Source of the DNA: Actinomadura sp. 6K520
Lineage (GTDB): Bacteria > Actinomycetota > Actinomycetes > Streptosporangiales > Streptosporangiaceae
Direction: 5' to 3'
Length of the DNA stretch: 62,709 nt
NCBI RefSeq assembly: GCF_004349245.1
Contig: NZ_SMLC01000023.1
Span: 1 to 62,709, forward strand
Part shown: in pieces, positions 38,567 to 47,942 of the stretch
How the letters are laid out: the number at the start of each line of letters is the position of its first letter
Position numbering within the stretch: the stretch's first letter is position 1
Translations under genes and position numbers: made by a program
Notes under the pieces: generated by a model
The model's database searches: none
Seen by the model: the letters and a program-made list of their open reading frames with translations, nothing else
What the model was told of the DNA's origin: nothing

Positions 38567-39400
38567 TCACTCCCGGGTGGGGACGATCACGACTGGTGAA
38601 CGGGCGTGGTGCAGCACCGCGTGGTTGACCCGCCCGAGCGCCATACCGGCCGGCCCTCGCCTTGGACGGGCGCCGACAACGACCATGGCGGCCTTCTCCG
38701 ACGCCTCCACCAGCGTCCGGGACGGCGTCCGATCGGAGACCGACTGCTCGACCCGGACGTCCGGATACCGCTCTCCCATCCCGGCCAGGGCCTCCGACAG
38801 CTCCATGTCCTCGATCACACGCCGGCGCGGCGAGCCGAACTCCCCGCCCACCGCGTGGAGCGCCAGTATCTTGGCGTCCCGCGCGGCGGCCTCCGCGAAC
38901 GCCCACTCGACGACGGCGTCCTCGCCGGGACGGCCCTCGACACCGACCACGATCTCCGCCGGCGCGTCGGCCGGGTAGGGGGCCGAACGCGAGACCACCA
39001 GCACGGGGCAGCGGGCGTGCGCGGCGGTGTACAGGCCGACGGACCCGAACAACAGGCCCTCGAATCCGCCGAGCCCGCGCGACCCCACGGCCACCAGGCC
39101 GGCGTGCTCGCTCTCCTCCACCAGCGCCCTGCCCGGGTCCACCGGCACCAGCCGCGTCCGGATGTCGAGGTCCGGGTGGAGCTTGAGCGCGTACTGCCGG
39201 GCCTCGCCGAGCAGGTCCTCGCGTTCGGCGACCAGCCGGCGCAACGCGTCCGGTGGAATCGGGCCATCGTCCGCCAGGGCACGTGAACCGTGCACCAGCA
39301 GCAGCGGCAGCCGCCGGCGGACGGCGCGGTCCGCCGCCCAGTCCAGCGCCCGCCAGGCATGCGCGGAACCATCGATGCCCACCACGGTCGGAGCCGCCAT
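38567..39400 (-). CDS. Universal stress protein, two tandem USP domains
   Basis: 277 aa. Domain 1: TVVGIDGSAHAWRAL ... AVGSRGLGGFEGLLFGSVGLYTAAHARCPVLVV. Domain 2: IVVGVEGRPGEDAVVEW ... HHARSPVVIVP. The second domain has VVVGARPRRGPAGMALGRV, which departs from the usual nucleotide-binding G-x9-GS pattern, so it may not bind ATP. It is the first gene of the two-USP transcript. An AGGAGG-like site precedes the ATG and a DosR-like box lies 69 nt upstream. Confidence 0.92.
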   Translation of the reverse strand: MAAPTVVGIDGSAHAWRALDWAADRAVRRRLPLLLVHGSRALADDGPIPPDALRRLVAEREDLLGEARQYALKLHPDLDIRTRLVPVDPGRALVEESEHAGLVAVGSRGLGGFEGLLFGSVGLYTAAHARCPVLVVSRSAPYPADAPAEIVVGVEGRPGEDAVVEWAFAEAAARDAKILALHAVGGEFGSPRRRVIEDMELSEALAGMGERYPDVRVEQSVSDRTPSRTLVEASEKAAMVVVGARPRRGPAGMALGRVNHAVLHHARSPVVIVPTRE

Positions 39401-39469
39401 CGGTCAGTCCTCCTGGGCCGTCTTCTGCTCTTCGCCTTCGACGCTAGGCCGTGGGACGTCGCCGCTCCA

Positions 39470-39483
39470 CGGCCAAAGGTCCC
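39470..39483. promoter_or_regulatory. DosR/DevR-like box (reads GGGACCTTTGGCCG on the minus strand)
   Basis: 69 nt upstream of the USP gene starting at 39400 and about 20 nt after the stop of the DUF4389 gene. One half-site is perfect, the other is degenerate. Confidence 0.55.
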
Positions 39484-39501
39484 GCCCTGAGGGGACGACC
39501 T

Positions 39502-40176
39502 TCAGGGCGCCCGCACCGGCCCCGGCTGCGGCTCCGGCTCCGCGCCACCCATGTCCAGCCGGAAGGGCGGATACCGGTCGGTCATCAGGAAGGCGTAACC
39601 GGCCACCCGCAGCACCCAGCGGTGCATGCCCATCACGAAGGCGAAGACGCCGGGCAGGTAACGCGTCGTGAACAGCAACGCGACGGCGGCGATGAGCACC
39701 AGCACCCCGACCAGCCCGGGCGCGTTCCAGTTTCCGTCATCTCCCCCGAGGCCGCCACCCATGAACAGCGCGACCACCACGTAGTGCGGGATCGCCAGCA
39801 GCCACCACTTCACCAGCACCAGACCCCGCGACAACTCCTCGGGGTAGTCGATGTCCAGGCGAGCGGGATGGTCGGGGACGTCCTTGAGCGTGAACGGCGG
39901 GTATCGGTCCGTCGCCAGCGCGCCGTACCCGTAGAACGCCACCCGCCACGCCCAGCGCAGCACCCCCAGGTTGAACTCGAAGATCGCCCGGGGGTAGCGG
40001 CCCGTGACAAGGATCGCGAAGAACGCGACCACGGTGAGGACCGCGAACGCGATCCCGAGAAAGAACAACACGATGTAGTGCGGAATGAGCAGCAGCCATT
40101 TCACCAGCCACAGCCACCGGGACAGCGGCTCGTCCAGCCGCCCGTCCACCCGCACCGGCATCCGCTGACCGTCCAT
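39502..40176 (-). CDS. DUF4389 membrane protein
   Basis: 224 aa with a duplicated layout. Each half has a W-L-x-L-V-K-W segment, paired membrane helices ([33 protein letters not shown] ... [13 protein letters not shown]) and a Y-P-P-F-x-L motif after D-R. That pattern is DUF4389. There are about four membrane segments. The function is unknown. A DosR-like box is 113 nt upstream of the start, further than for its neighbours. Confidence 0.88.
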   Translation of the reverse strand: MDGQRMPVRVDGRLDEPLSRWLWLVKWLLLIPHYIVLFFLGIAFAVLTVVAFFAILVTGRYPRAIFEFNLGVLRWAWRVAFYGYGALATDRYPPFTLKDVPDHPARLDIDYPEELSRGLVLVKWWLLAIPHYVVVALFMGGGLGGDDGNWNAPGLVGVLVLIAAVALLFTTRYLPGVFAFVMGMHRWVLRVAGYAFLMTDRYPPFRLDMGGAEPEPQPGPVRAP

Positions 40177-40289
40177 GTCGGCCTCCCAACGGTCGGTCGC
40201 CCGGCGACCCGAGTGCCGGGGCCGGGCATTCCTACACCAACCGTTCCCATCACCGGCCGAAGGACCCTGGCGAGACGTCCACGCTCACC

Positions 40290-40303
40290 GGGACCAAAGT
40301 CCC
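40290..40303. promoter_or_regulatory. DosR/DevR-like box, GGGACCAAAGTCCC
   Basis: The closest match in the window to the mycobacterial DosR core GGGACTWWAGTCCC, with one base different. It lies upstream of the DUF4389 gene (113 nt) and about 40 nt after the esterase stop. Confidence 0.65.
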
Positions 40304-40346
40304 TGCTCTCGGCCGCAGACAGGGCCGGGACGCCGGGGCCGGCCGG

Positions 40347-41333
40347 TCACGCCTTGCGGAGCCGGGCGATGACGCCGTCGAGATCGCGGCGCAGCATGCT
40401 CTCTCGGAGGACGTGGCCGCCGGGCAGCTCGTGCCACTCGTGCGGGATCCCGGCGGCGCCGAGGCCGGCGCGGAACTCCCGCTGGCCGGCGAGCACCTGG
40501 GTCTCCTGGACGTAGTCGGCCCAGTTCACCGGGTCGGGGCTGGTCCCGGCGACCAGGAAGACCCGCTTGTGGTGGTAGCTGGGGATGCGCTGCACGGGGT
40601 TGTCGGCGCTGACCCTGGCCTCGTCCCACAGTGGTGCCCCGTACACGGTGCCGCCGGCGAGGTCGACGGCCGCGGAGCTGATGTTCGCCCAGTGCACGAC
40701 GAGGCCCGCGTCGCGGCGCAGGCTCGCGGGGCCGGAGTGGGAGCTGACGGAGGCGAAGTCGCCGTAGTACTTGGCCGCGTACTTCAGCGCGCCGAAGCCG
40801 CCCATGGAGAACCCGGAGACCGCGCGTCCGTCGTATTCGGCGTAGGTGCGGAAGTTCGCGTCGATCCAGGGCAGGAGCTGGGCGATGTGGAACGTCTCCC
40901 AGTTGCGCGGGCCGACATTGGAGGAGACGGGGTTGCTGTACCAGCCGGCGTGCCCGCCGTCGGGCATGACGATGATGATGCGCTTGCCCGCGCTGATGGC
41001 GCGGATGCCCCACCGGTCGAAGGTGATGAAGTCCTGGCCGAGGCCGCCGCCGTGGAACAGGTACAGGACGGGGTACCGCCGCCCGCTCGCGTAGTCGTCG
41101 GGGAGGAGGACGTTGACCCCCGGGTTCCATCCGATCGCGTCGGTGGCGAACCGGTAGTACTTCATGCGGGGGTCTCGCTCGTCGTGCTCGACGATGCGCA
41201 GGCCGAAACCGTCACGGGCCGCGTGCGCGGCGGTGGCGGATCCGATGACGCCCGCGCCGCCGAGCGCGGCCGCGGCGGTCGCGGCGGTCGCGGTCTTCAG
41301 CACCTGCCGGCGGGAGATGTTCGACTGGCTCAC
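40347..41333 (-). CDS. Tat-exported esterase of the antigen 85/esterase D type
   Basis: 328 aa from GTG 41333, with AGGAGG 5 nt upstream. A Tat signal starts at residue 6 (SRRQVLK), followed by an Ala-rich core and a cleavage region near ATAAHAA. The mature part is an alpha/beta hydrolase with the nucleophile in GFSMGG and a late His in LPGGHVL, and it begins with the YPVLYLFHGGG pattern. The family includes mycolyltransferase-like and S-formylglutathione hydrolase-like enzymes. The substrate is unknown. It is secreted in folded form. It lies at the edge of the stress block and shows no box of its own. Confidence 0.88.
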   Translation of the reverse strand: MSQSNISRRQVLKTATAATAAAALGGAGVIGSATAAHAARDGFGLRIVEHDERDPRMKYYRFATDAIGWNPGVNVLLPDDYASGRRYPVLYLFHGGGLGQDFITFDRWGIRAISAGKRIIIVMPDGGHAGWYSNPVSSNVGPRNWETFHIAQLLPWIDANFRTYAEYDGRAVSGFSMGGFGALKYAAKYYGDFASVSSHSGPASLRRDAGLVVHWANISSAAVDLAGGTVYGAPLWDEARVSADNPVQRIPSYHHKRVFLVAGTSPDPVNWADYVQETQVLAGQREFRAGLGAAGIPHEWHELPGGHVLRESMLRRDLDGVIARLRKA

Positions 41334-41462
41334 CCGAACCTCCTGGTGGGGACTTCGTTCTCGCACGCAGGCGGATGGTAAAAGCCTGGCGAACCGAATT
41401 CGGCCGAGGTTTTCGAGCCCAGTCGAAATCCCCTCGTTACCGCCGGGTATTAACGTCGGGCG

Positions 41463-42467
41463 ATGGGCGGCGTTCTGCGCATCCACTTCAGCGACCGCGA
41501 TTTCCGGCACGTGCGGCTCGCGAGATCAGCCGATCCGGTATGGGAGGCGTTCCTCGGGCTCCACGTGCTCACCACGCCCCTGGCCCGGCTGCCCCGGCGG
41601 CTGCACCCGTGGCGGCGCCAGGCGGTGGAACGCCTGCAGGACGGCGGGCTACGCGCGGCGTCCCGGCTCCTCCGGGACCTGGCGCCCGCCGACGCCGCGT
41701 ACTTCCCCGACTTCCTGACCCCCGCCGAGTCGGAGGAGGGGATGGCGGCCGCCCTGCGGACGCTGCGGGGCACCCCCGGCCCCCGGCTGACCCGCGAACT
41801 GCGCGAGGCGGCCCGGTACCGGACGCTCCCCGGCTGGACCCGGCGGCTCGCCTCGGGCGACCGCGTCCTGCTCGGCCAGGTCGCGGACGCCGTCCTGCAC
41901 TTCCACACCCGGCTGATCGCACCGGACTGGAGCGAGGTCGAGGCCACCGTCGCCACCGACCGGGAGAGGCGGGCGGAGACCCTTGAGCGCGGCACGGTGG
42001 CGATGCTGGAGACGCTGCCGCCGTTCGTGTGGCGGGACCCGGTGCTCAGCGCGCCGTATCCGGTGGACGCCGACCTGCACCTGAGGGGACGCGGCGTCCG
42101 GCTGGTCCCGTCCTTCTTCTGCCACACCGCGCCGATCGCCATCGCCGACCCCGGCCTGCCGCCGGTCGTGGTCTACCCGGCCGGCGCCCGGCCGCCGGAT
42201 CACCGGACCGCCGCCGACCGCGCGGACGCGCTCGCCGCCCTGCTGGGCACCGGCCGGGCGCGGGTGCTCGGCGCCCTGACCGGCACGTTCACCACGGGGT
42301 CTCTCGCCGTCCGGCTGGGCATGCCCGCGTCCACGGTCAGCGGCCACCTGAAGGTGCTCCGGGACGCGGACCTGGTCCACAGCGAGCGGGACGGCGCCCA
42401 CGTCATGCACCACCTGACCAGCCGAGGCCGGCACCTCCTCGGCCCCCAGGACCTACCCCGCCCCTGA
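41463..42467 (+). CDS. ArsR/DUF5937-type winged-helix regulator
   Basis: 334 aa. The start MGGVLRIHFSDRDFRHVRLA and the following helical region are typical of actinomycete ArsR-like proteins with a DUF5937 N-terminal part. A helix-turn-helix lies at about 258-325 (FTTGSLAVRLGMPASTVSGHLKVLRDADLVHSERDG). No Cys-based metal site is seen, so the ligand is probably not a metal. It is divergent from the esterase gene, 129 nt apart, and may control it. Confidence 0.85.
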   Translation: MGGVLRIHFSDRDFRHVRLARSADPVWEAFLGLHVLTTPLARLPRRLHPWRRQAVERLQDGGLRAASRLLRDLAPADAAYFPDFLTPAESEEGMAAALRTLRGTPGPRLTRELREAARYRTLPGWTRRLASGDRVLLGQVADAVLHFHTRLIAPDWSEVEATVATDRERRAETLERGTVAMLETLPPFVWRDPVLSAPYPVDADLHLRGRGVRLVPSFFCHTAPIAIADPGLPPVVVYPAGARPPDHRTAADRADALAALLGTGRARVLGALTGTFTTGSLAVRLGMPASTVSGHLKVLRDADLVHSERDGAHVMHHLTSRGRHLLGPQDLPRP

Positions 42468-42482
42468 GCACTCGACAGGTGA

Positions 42483-42968
42483 TCAGTGGGGGTCGAGGGC
42501 GGTGAAGCCGCCGACTATGGAGCCGTAGGCCACGTGGGCCAGGACGGTGACCAGGGGCGTGCTGGGGCCGTAGTTGCGCATCAGGAAGCCCGGGGGTTCA
42601 AGGAGGGCGACGTCGGGGGCGCTGGTCAGGGGGCTGCCCATCCTCGGGTGGACCAAGGGCAGCAGGATGTTCACCAGCGCCGTCCCGGCGAACAGGCCGT
42701 GCACCAGGCCGAAGAGAGCCCCGAGCCACCAGCCTGCGTGGCCGATGGCGAGAAAGACGGCGTAGTAGACGAACGCGAACACCTGGCCGTTGGCGAAGTG
42801 CACGAGGTAGCCGATCGCCTTGGCGCGGGCCCGGTTCGCGGTCACGGCGGTGCCGAGCAGGAACGGCAGGTCCATGCGGGTGAGCCGGAACTCGCTGGCG
42901 GCCCGCAGGACGGTGGTCAGCACCAGCGTGCCGACGAAGGCGCCCGCGGCGGTCCCCCAGGCGCTCAC
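42483..42968 (-). CDS. Membrane protein of unknown function
   Basis: 161 aa from GTG 42968, which overlaps the GH15 stop as GTGA. It has four hydrophobic segments (GAFVGTLVLTTVLRAA; VFAFVYYAVFLAIG; ALFGLVHGLFAGTALVNILL; LVTVLAHVAYGSIVGGF) with conserved-looking His and Gly residues inside them. I do not recognise the family with certainty. Coupling to the glycoside hydrolase suggests joint expression, nothing more. Confidence 0.75.
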   Translation of the reverse strand: MSAWGTAAGAFVGTLVLTTVLRAASEFRLTRMDLPFLLGTAVTANRARAKAIGYLVHFANGQVFAFVYYAVFLAIGHAGWWLGALFGLVHGLFAGTALVNILLPLVHPRMGSPLTSAPDVALLEPPGFLMRNYGPSTPLVTVLAHVAYGSIVGGFTALDPH

Positions 42969-44809
42969 CTGCCCGCCTCCCCGGCGGCCGAGCCGATGGC
43001 GCACGCGGCACTGATCAACGCCAGATGGCTCAGGCCCTGCGGCAGGTTGCCCAGGAAGGCGCCGGTGTCCGGGTCGATCTCCTCGCCGTACAGGCCGACG
43101 TCGTTGGCCAGGCCGACCAGGTCGTCCATCAGCGCGACGGCCTCGTCGAGACGCCCGGTGCGGGCGAGGCACTCGGCGAGCCAGAAGGAGCACGCCAGGA
43201 ACGCGCCTTCGGTGCCGGCCAGCCCGTCCTCGCCGGTGTACCTGCCGACGTACGGGCCGTGCCGCAACTCCCGTCCGATCGCGTCGACCGTGGCGCGCAT
43301 GCGGGGGTCGCCGGGTGGCGCGTAGCCGTGGAGGAGGCCGAGCAGGACGGCGGCGTCCAGCTCCGTGCCGTCCGCGGAGCGCGTGTAGCAGCGGCGGCCG
43401 CCGGAGAAGCAGCGCGTCTCGATGAAGTCGCGCACCTGTGCGCGGGCGGCCCGCCAGCGGGCCGCGCCGCGGTCCCGGATCAGCCCGCGCTCGGCCAGGT
43501 CGATGGCCCGGTCGAGGGCGATCCAGCACATCATCTTCGAGTGGGTGAAGTGCCGGGGCGCGCTGCGGACCTCCCAGATGCCCGAGTCCGGCCGCCGCCA
43601 GGCGGTGCAGACGAGGTCGGCCAGCTCGGCCAGGCGCCGGGCGATGTCCGCGTCCAGCCGCCCGGCGGCACCGGCGTACAGCCAGCCGGTCTGCAGCAGC
43701 TCACCGTAGGTGTCCAGCTGAAGCTGGGCGCCCGCCGCGTTGCCGATGCGCACCGGTCTGGAGCCGCGGTACCCCGCCAGGGGGAGCGTGCGTTCCGGTG
43801 CGCGGGCGCCGCCGTCCAGCCGGTAGAGGACCCGCAGCCGCGGATGGGTGAGCTGGGTGGCGTGCATGAGCCACCAGAAGAAGGCGTGCGCCTCGGCGGA
43901 GCAGCCCAGCCGGAGGAGCGCGTCGAGAGTGAAGACCGAGTCGCGGACCCAGGAGAAGCGGTAGTCCCAGTTGCGTTCGCCTCCGATCTCCTCGGGGAGC
44001 GAGCACGTCGCCGCGGCGGCGATCGCCCCCGACGGCGCGAAGATCAGCAGCTTGAGCGCCAAGGCGCTGCGCAGCACGGCGTCCCGCCACCTGCCCTCGT
44101 ACGGCCGTTCCCCCGACCAGCCGCGCCAGGCCGCGATGGTGTGCGCCATACGGCCGTCGCATTCGGGACGGGTCGGCAGGACGAGCGGTTCCTGGTGCGC
44201 GAACGGCATCGCCAGCAGGGCCCGCCGCCCCCGCATCAGTTCCAGGCGGCCATTGATCGCCCGGTCGGTGCACTCCGGCTCTCCGGCGTCCCAGGCGCAG
44301 ACCGCGAGCGCGTCCGCGCCCGACGCCACCACCGGCACACCGGAGCGGCTCGTGATCCGCGGGCTCCGGGCACCGTAACCGAACCGCGGCTGGACGCTCC
44401 AGCGCATCGGCACGGTCCCCGCCACGCCGTCGAGGCGCCGCTGCAGTTCCCGCATGGGACCGAGCGCCCCGCCGCCGTCCAGGGTCAGCGCGTCGGTGAC
44501 CCGCGCGGTGCCGCGGCCGGTGGTGAACGTGGTCTCCAGCACGTTCGTGCCCGGCAGGTACCGGCGCGCGACCGTGCAGGGCTCCTCCGGTTCCAGCAGG
44601 AAGCGGCCGCCCCGGGCGGGGTCCAGGACGGCGGCGAACAGCGAGGGCGAGTCGAGATCGGGCAGCCCCAGCCAGTCCACCGTCCCGTCGGCGGCGACCA
44701 GCGCGGCACTCCGCCCGTCGCCGATCACCGCGTAGTCGCGCAGCGGGACGTGGCCGTCGCTCCGGAAGGCCGTCATGAGCCCGGTCCGGTCGTTCCGCCC
44801 GGCTTCCAT
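42965..44809 (-). CDS. Glycoside hydrolase family 15 protein (trehalase/glucoamylase type)
   Basis: 614 aa. The N-terminal beta domain opens with RDYAVIGDGRSAALVAADGTVDWLGLP. The (alpha/alpha)6 catalytic domain has the NWDYRFSWVRDSVFTLDALL signature and late YGEEIDPDTGAFLGNLPQGLSH, which carries the presumed catalytic acid/base region. There is no signal peptide, so it is cytoplasmic. Actinobacterial members of this form hydrolyse trehalose or alpha-glucans. ATG 44776 is an alternative start; neither has a strong ribosome binding site. Confidence 0.9.
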   Translation of the reverse strand: MEAGRNDRTGLMTAFRSDGHVPLRDYAVIGDGRSAALVAADGTVDWLGLPDLDSPSLFAAVLDPARGGRFLLEPEEPCTVARRYLPGTNVLETTFTTGRGTARVTDALTLDGGGALGPMRELQRRLDGVAGTVPMRWSVQPRFGYGARSPRITSRSGVPVVASGADALAVCAWDAGEPECTDRAINGRLELMRGRRALLAMPFAHQEPLVLPTRPECDGRMAHTIAAWRGWSGERPYEGRWRDAVLRSALALKLLIFAPSGAIAAAATCSLPEEIGGERNWDYRFSWVRDSVFTLDALLRLGCSAEAHAFFWWLMHATQLTHPRLRVLYRLDGGARAPERTLPLAGYRGSRPVRIGNAAGAQLQLDTYGELLQTGWLYAGAAGRLDADIARRLAELADLVCTAWRRPDSGIWEVRSAPRHFTHSKMMCWIALDRAIDLAERGLIRDRGAARWRAARAQVRDFIETRCFSGGRRCYTRSADGTELDAAVLLGLLHGYAPPGDPRMRATVDAIGRELRHGPYVGRYTGEDGLAGTEGAFLACSFWLAECLARTGRLDEAVALMDDLVGLANDVGLYGEEIDPDTGAFLGNLPQGLSHLALISAACAIGSAAGEAGR

Positions 44810-44828
44810 GATCGCGTGTCCGGGCCGG

Positions 44829-45899
44829 TCAACGTAGGGAGCGCAGGGTCACCTTGCGGATCAGGTGCACGTCGGTGAACGGTCCCGTCGAAGCGGCGAA
44901 CCCGAACTTGACGGTGTTCGGAAGGGACCGGGGAGCACGGAACCGCAGCACTCGCTGGAAGCCGTCGCCGTTCCGGAAATCGATGTCGACCGTCGCCATC
45001 GGTTCGGGCCCGGGTGGCACCGCGAGACGGACGACCCGCTTCACCGGCTCCAGCAGGGCCTCGGCCCGCGCCGGTGGCACGCCGGCGGGAATTTCCCGCA
45101 GCTTCCCATCGAGTCGCCCGGGAAGCGTCGACGGCCAGGGACCGGTGGAAGTCGTGTTGCTCGTCGTGGCGGCGAGGAAGCAGTACCCGTCGACGCCGTC
45201 TCCCGGTCCGCGGGCGGTCACGATGTTGGGGCCTGGGGAAGGGGCCGGGAAACGCGTCCCGGCCGGGGCACGCCGCGTGCAGCCATTCCCGCGCCTTTCT
45301 CCATCGCCGAAGTAGTCGCCCAGCACGTCGAGCCCGATACCGAGATATCCGCCGTCGACACCCGGGACGAATTGACCGCCCGCCCTGCCGTCCGGCAGTT
45401 TCTGGGCATAACCGAGGCTGCCGCCGAACGCGCCGGGCGTGGTGAGCCGCCTGGCGCCGTCGGTGAGGAAGAAGGAGATCCCGTCCGCCGGGGTCCGCGT
45501 GGTGCTGCCGTACTGCCACTGCTCGAAGGTCACCTCCACGCCGTTCGCCGCCGGGACCGGCGAGTCGAACAGCACGGCGCCGGTCTCCTCGTCATGGGCG
45601 TCGGTGAGCTGGAGGTACCCGTGGGGCGCCGCACCGGCCGGCGGCACGGGTCCCGCCGGATCGGGGTGGCATCCGCCGAGCGGATGGTTGGCGGCCTCCT
45701 GGACCGGGCCTCCGCGCCGCGCGCCCGTCAGGCAGGCGGCCCCGTACCCGATCAGGCGCGAGTCCGCGGTGGCCGCGGTGAACGACTCGTCGAACAGCAC
45801 CGCTCCCGGCGCCCGGTGGGCCGCCGAGGCGTTTCCGGCCGACGCGACGGCGGCGACGACCCCCAGGACCGCGATGACACCGGTCACCCCACGTCTCAT
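44829..45899 (-). CDS. Secreted L-type lectin-like protein
   Basis: 356 aa with a clear Sec signal peptide (about 1-26, GVIAVLGVVAAVASAGNASAA). The body has beta-sandwich features of L-type lectins: VEVTFEQWQYG, ADGISFFLTDG, GYLGIGLDVLGDYF, then VDIDFRNGDGFQRVLRF. The ADGISFFL / GIGLDVLGDY pair is the metal-binding area in that family. Cysteines are few (ACLTG, GGCHP, GNGC, GYCFL) and could form two disulfides. The sugar ligand is unknown. It is probably its own transcription unit. Confidence 0.78.
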   Translation of the reverse strand: MRRGVTGVIAVLGVVAAVASAGNASAAHRAPGAVLFDESFTAATADSRLIGYGAACLTGARRGGPVQEAANHPLGGCHPDPAGPVPPAGAAPHGYLQLTDAHDEETGAVLFDSPVPAANGVEVTFEQWQYGSTTRTPADGISFFLTDGARRLTTPGAFGGSLGYAQKLPDGRAGGQFVPGVDGGYLGIGLDVLGDYFGDGERRGNGCTRRAPAGTRFPAPSPGPNIVTARGPGDGVDGYCFLAATTSNTTSTGPWPSTLPGRLDGKLREIPAGVPPARAEALLEPVKRVVRLAVPPGPEPMATVDIDFRNGDGFQRVLRFRAPRSLPNTVKFGFAASTGPFTDVHLIRKVTLRSLR

Positions 45900-46218
45900 C
45901 TTCGCCTGTTCCCTCTCTCGATGCGCTCTCCCCCGTCGAATTCATATGACCACGAACCCCCGGTGAGAACCATGCATTGTCAGGCTGATAGCGGCTTTCG
46001 CACCGGATCATTACGACAATGCGTGGCACGCAATAGCGTGGTCAGACTTTCCCCATGGCCGGGCATTCGGCCGCCGCGATATGCGCTGCGTCAGGGCCGC
46101 CGGCCGAGGTCGCGCCACCGTGCACCCCGCGGGTCGAGTGAGTCTTGACCGGGTGGAGAGCGGCCGCAGCGATGATGTTGCCCTCCGCCTGACCGGTCTG
46201 TGTCGATGAGGAGCAACC
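45900..46218. other. Divergent intergenic region, lectin-like / VOC genes
   Basis: 319 nt without a gene. It has lower GC around 45935-46040 and should contain promoters for both directions. No DosR-like box or StrR-like inverted repeat is seen. Confidence 0.4.
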
Positions 46219-46680
46219 ATGACGTCCGAGCCGGGCACGCAGAAACTCTCCGTCTTCCTGATGTTCCACGGGAACGCCGAAGAGGCGATGGACTTCTACA
46301 CGTCGCTGTTCGAGGACGGTGAGGTCCTCCAGGTCATCCGCGCCCGCGCGGAAGACGCCGGGTGGACCGAGGGCACCCTGCAGTACGGGATCTTCAAGCT
46401 CGCCGGACAGCAGGTCGTCTGCAGCAACACGCCGCCGCCGGACAGCCGTTTGCACGACCTCATGCCCTGGCACGAGTTCACGTTCAACCCGGCCATGACG
46501 ATCTACGTACAGCGTGACTCGGTGGAGGACTTCGACAAGCTCTACGAGGCCCTCGCCGAAGGCGGCGAGGTACACCTGCCGGCGCGCGACTACGGCTTCA
46601 GCCCGAGGTTCGCGTGGGTGAGCGACCGCTATGGGATCTCCTGGCGGATCGACCTGTCCGCGGGCTCGGCACCCGCCTGA
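46219..46680 (+). CDS. VOC-superfamily protein (PhnB-like)
   Basis: 153 aa, one full PhnB-type VOC unit. It starts KLSVFLMFHGNAEEAMDFYTSLFEDGEV and ends with YGFSPRFAWVSDRYGISWRIDL, the pattern annotated as PhnB or (misleadingly) 3-demethylubiquinone methyltransferase. Start ATG 46219 follows GAGGAGC. The function is unknown; some members bind metals or small drugs. It stands next to the type II PKS but points away from it, so membership of the cluster is doubtful. Confidence 0.85.
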   Translation: MTSEPGTQKLSVFLMFHGNAEEAMDFYTSLFEDGEVLQVIRARAEDAGWTEGTLQYGIFKLAGQQVVCSNTPPPDSRLHDLMPWHEFTFNPAMTIYVQRDSVEDFDKLYEALAEGGEVHLPARDYGFSPRFAWVSDRYGISWRIDLSAGSAPA

Positions 46681-46718
46681 ACCGGGCGCCTGAACCGGCC
46701 GCCGGAAACCTGGCGCGG

Positions 46719-47942
46719 TCAGTTCCAGTCGGCGGATCGCAGGACGACGGCGGAGTTGAAGCCGCCCTGGCCCCGCGCGAGGACGACGGCGGTGTCCACG
46801 GACGCGGGCCGCGGGGCCGTGGTCACCAGGTCGATGTCGTACTCGGGCGAGAGGGTGACGTTCGTCGTCGGCGGTATCAGTCCCGCGCGCATGGACAGGA
46901 AGGCCGTGGCGACGTCCAGCGGAGCGGCCCCCGAGCCGAGCCTCCCCGTCATGGTCTTGGGCGCGGTGACCGGGACCCCGCGGGCTCCGAACACCTCGGT
47001 GATCGCCGCCGCCTCGATGCGATCGAGTTCCGGGATCGCGGCGGCGTCGGCGAAGACGACATCGATCTCCCCCGGTGACAGGCCGGCGTCGTCCAGCGCG
47101 ATCTCGATCGCCTTCCGCAGTGTCGGCGGGCGTCCGCTGCCCGGTCTCGGGTCGAACGTGGACCCGTACCCGCCGATCTCCCCGTACACGCGGGCCGCGC
47201 CGCGCCGCCGCGCGGCGTCGGCGTTCTCGACGGTCAGCAGGCCGCCGCCCTCACCGGGCACATGCCCGGCCGCGCCGGTGTCGAAGGGAAGGTAGGCGCG
47301 TTCCGGCCGGTCGCCGGTGCTCAGCCGTCCGCCCGCGAGCTGGGCCGCCCACCCCCACGAGCAGATCGGGGCGTCGACACCGCCGGACAGGATCAGGTCA
47401 CTGCCGTTGCGGACATGGCGGCGGGCGTGCGCGATGGCGTCGAGCCCGCCCGCCTGGTCGCCGACCAGCACGCCGCTGGGGCCCCGCATGCCGTGCCTGA
47501 TCGAGATCTGGCCGGTGTTGACCGCGTAGAACCAGGCGAAGGACTGGTACGCGCTGACGTACTCGCCGCCCTTGCTCCAGAGGTTCCGCAGCTCCCGCTG
47601 GCCGAACTCGAACCCGCCGCAGGTGCTGGCGGTCACCACGCCCACCCCGAACTCCGGCAGGTCGGCCACGCTGACCCCGGCGCCGGTGAGCGCGTGCTCC
47701 GCGCCCACGAGGGCGAGCTGGGTCATGCGGTCGGTCTGCGGGATGAGCCTGCTCGGGATGTGCTCCTCGGCGCTGAACCCGGAGACCTCCCCGGCGAGCC
47801 GCGCCGGGTAGCCACTCGGGTCGAACCGCGTGATACGGCCGATGCCGCTCTTCCCGCCGCAGGTGGCGGCCCAGTAGTCGGCCACGCCGAACCCGTTGGG
47901 AGCCACCACGCCGATTCCGGTCACCACCGCCCGCGCCGTCAT
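46719..47942 (-). CDS. Type II PKS ketosynthase-beta (chain length factor)
   Basis: 407 aa. It is KS-like but with Gln 163 where KS-alpha has the active Cys ([10 protein letters not shown]), which is the normal chain-length-factor state. Its ATG overlaps the KS-alpha stop as ATGA, the classic coupled pair that forms the heterodimer. Together with KS-alpha it sets the polyketide length; I cannot read the length from the sequence. Late motifs [13 protein letters not shown] and [11 protein letters not shown] are intact. Confidence 0.96.
   Translation of the reverse strand: MTARAVVTGIGVVAPNGFGVADYWAATCGGKSGIGRITRFDPSGYPARLAGEVSGFSAEEHIPSRLIPQTDRMTQLALVGAEHALTGAGVSVADLPEFGVGVVTASTCGGFEFGQRELRNLWSKGGEYVSAYQSFAWFYAVNTGQISIRHGMRGPSGVLVGDQAGGLDAIAHARRHVRNGSDLILSGGVDAPICSWGWAAQLAGGRLSTGDRPERAYLPFDTGAAGHVPGEGGGLLTVENADAARRRGAARVYGEIGGYGSTFDPRPGSGRPPTLRKAIEIALDDAGLSPGEIDVVFADAAAIPELDRIEAAAITEVFGARGVPVTAPKTMTGRLGSGAAPLDVATAFLSMRAGLIPPTTNVTLSPEYDIDLVTTAPRPASVDTAVVLARGQGGFNSAVVLRSADWN

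Noticed and set aside
47454..47456. Loss of the active-site Cys in the second ketosynthase
   Set aside because: Gln at this place is the normal state of a chain length factor, not a defect.
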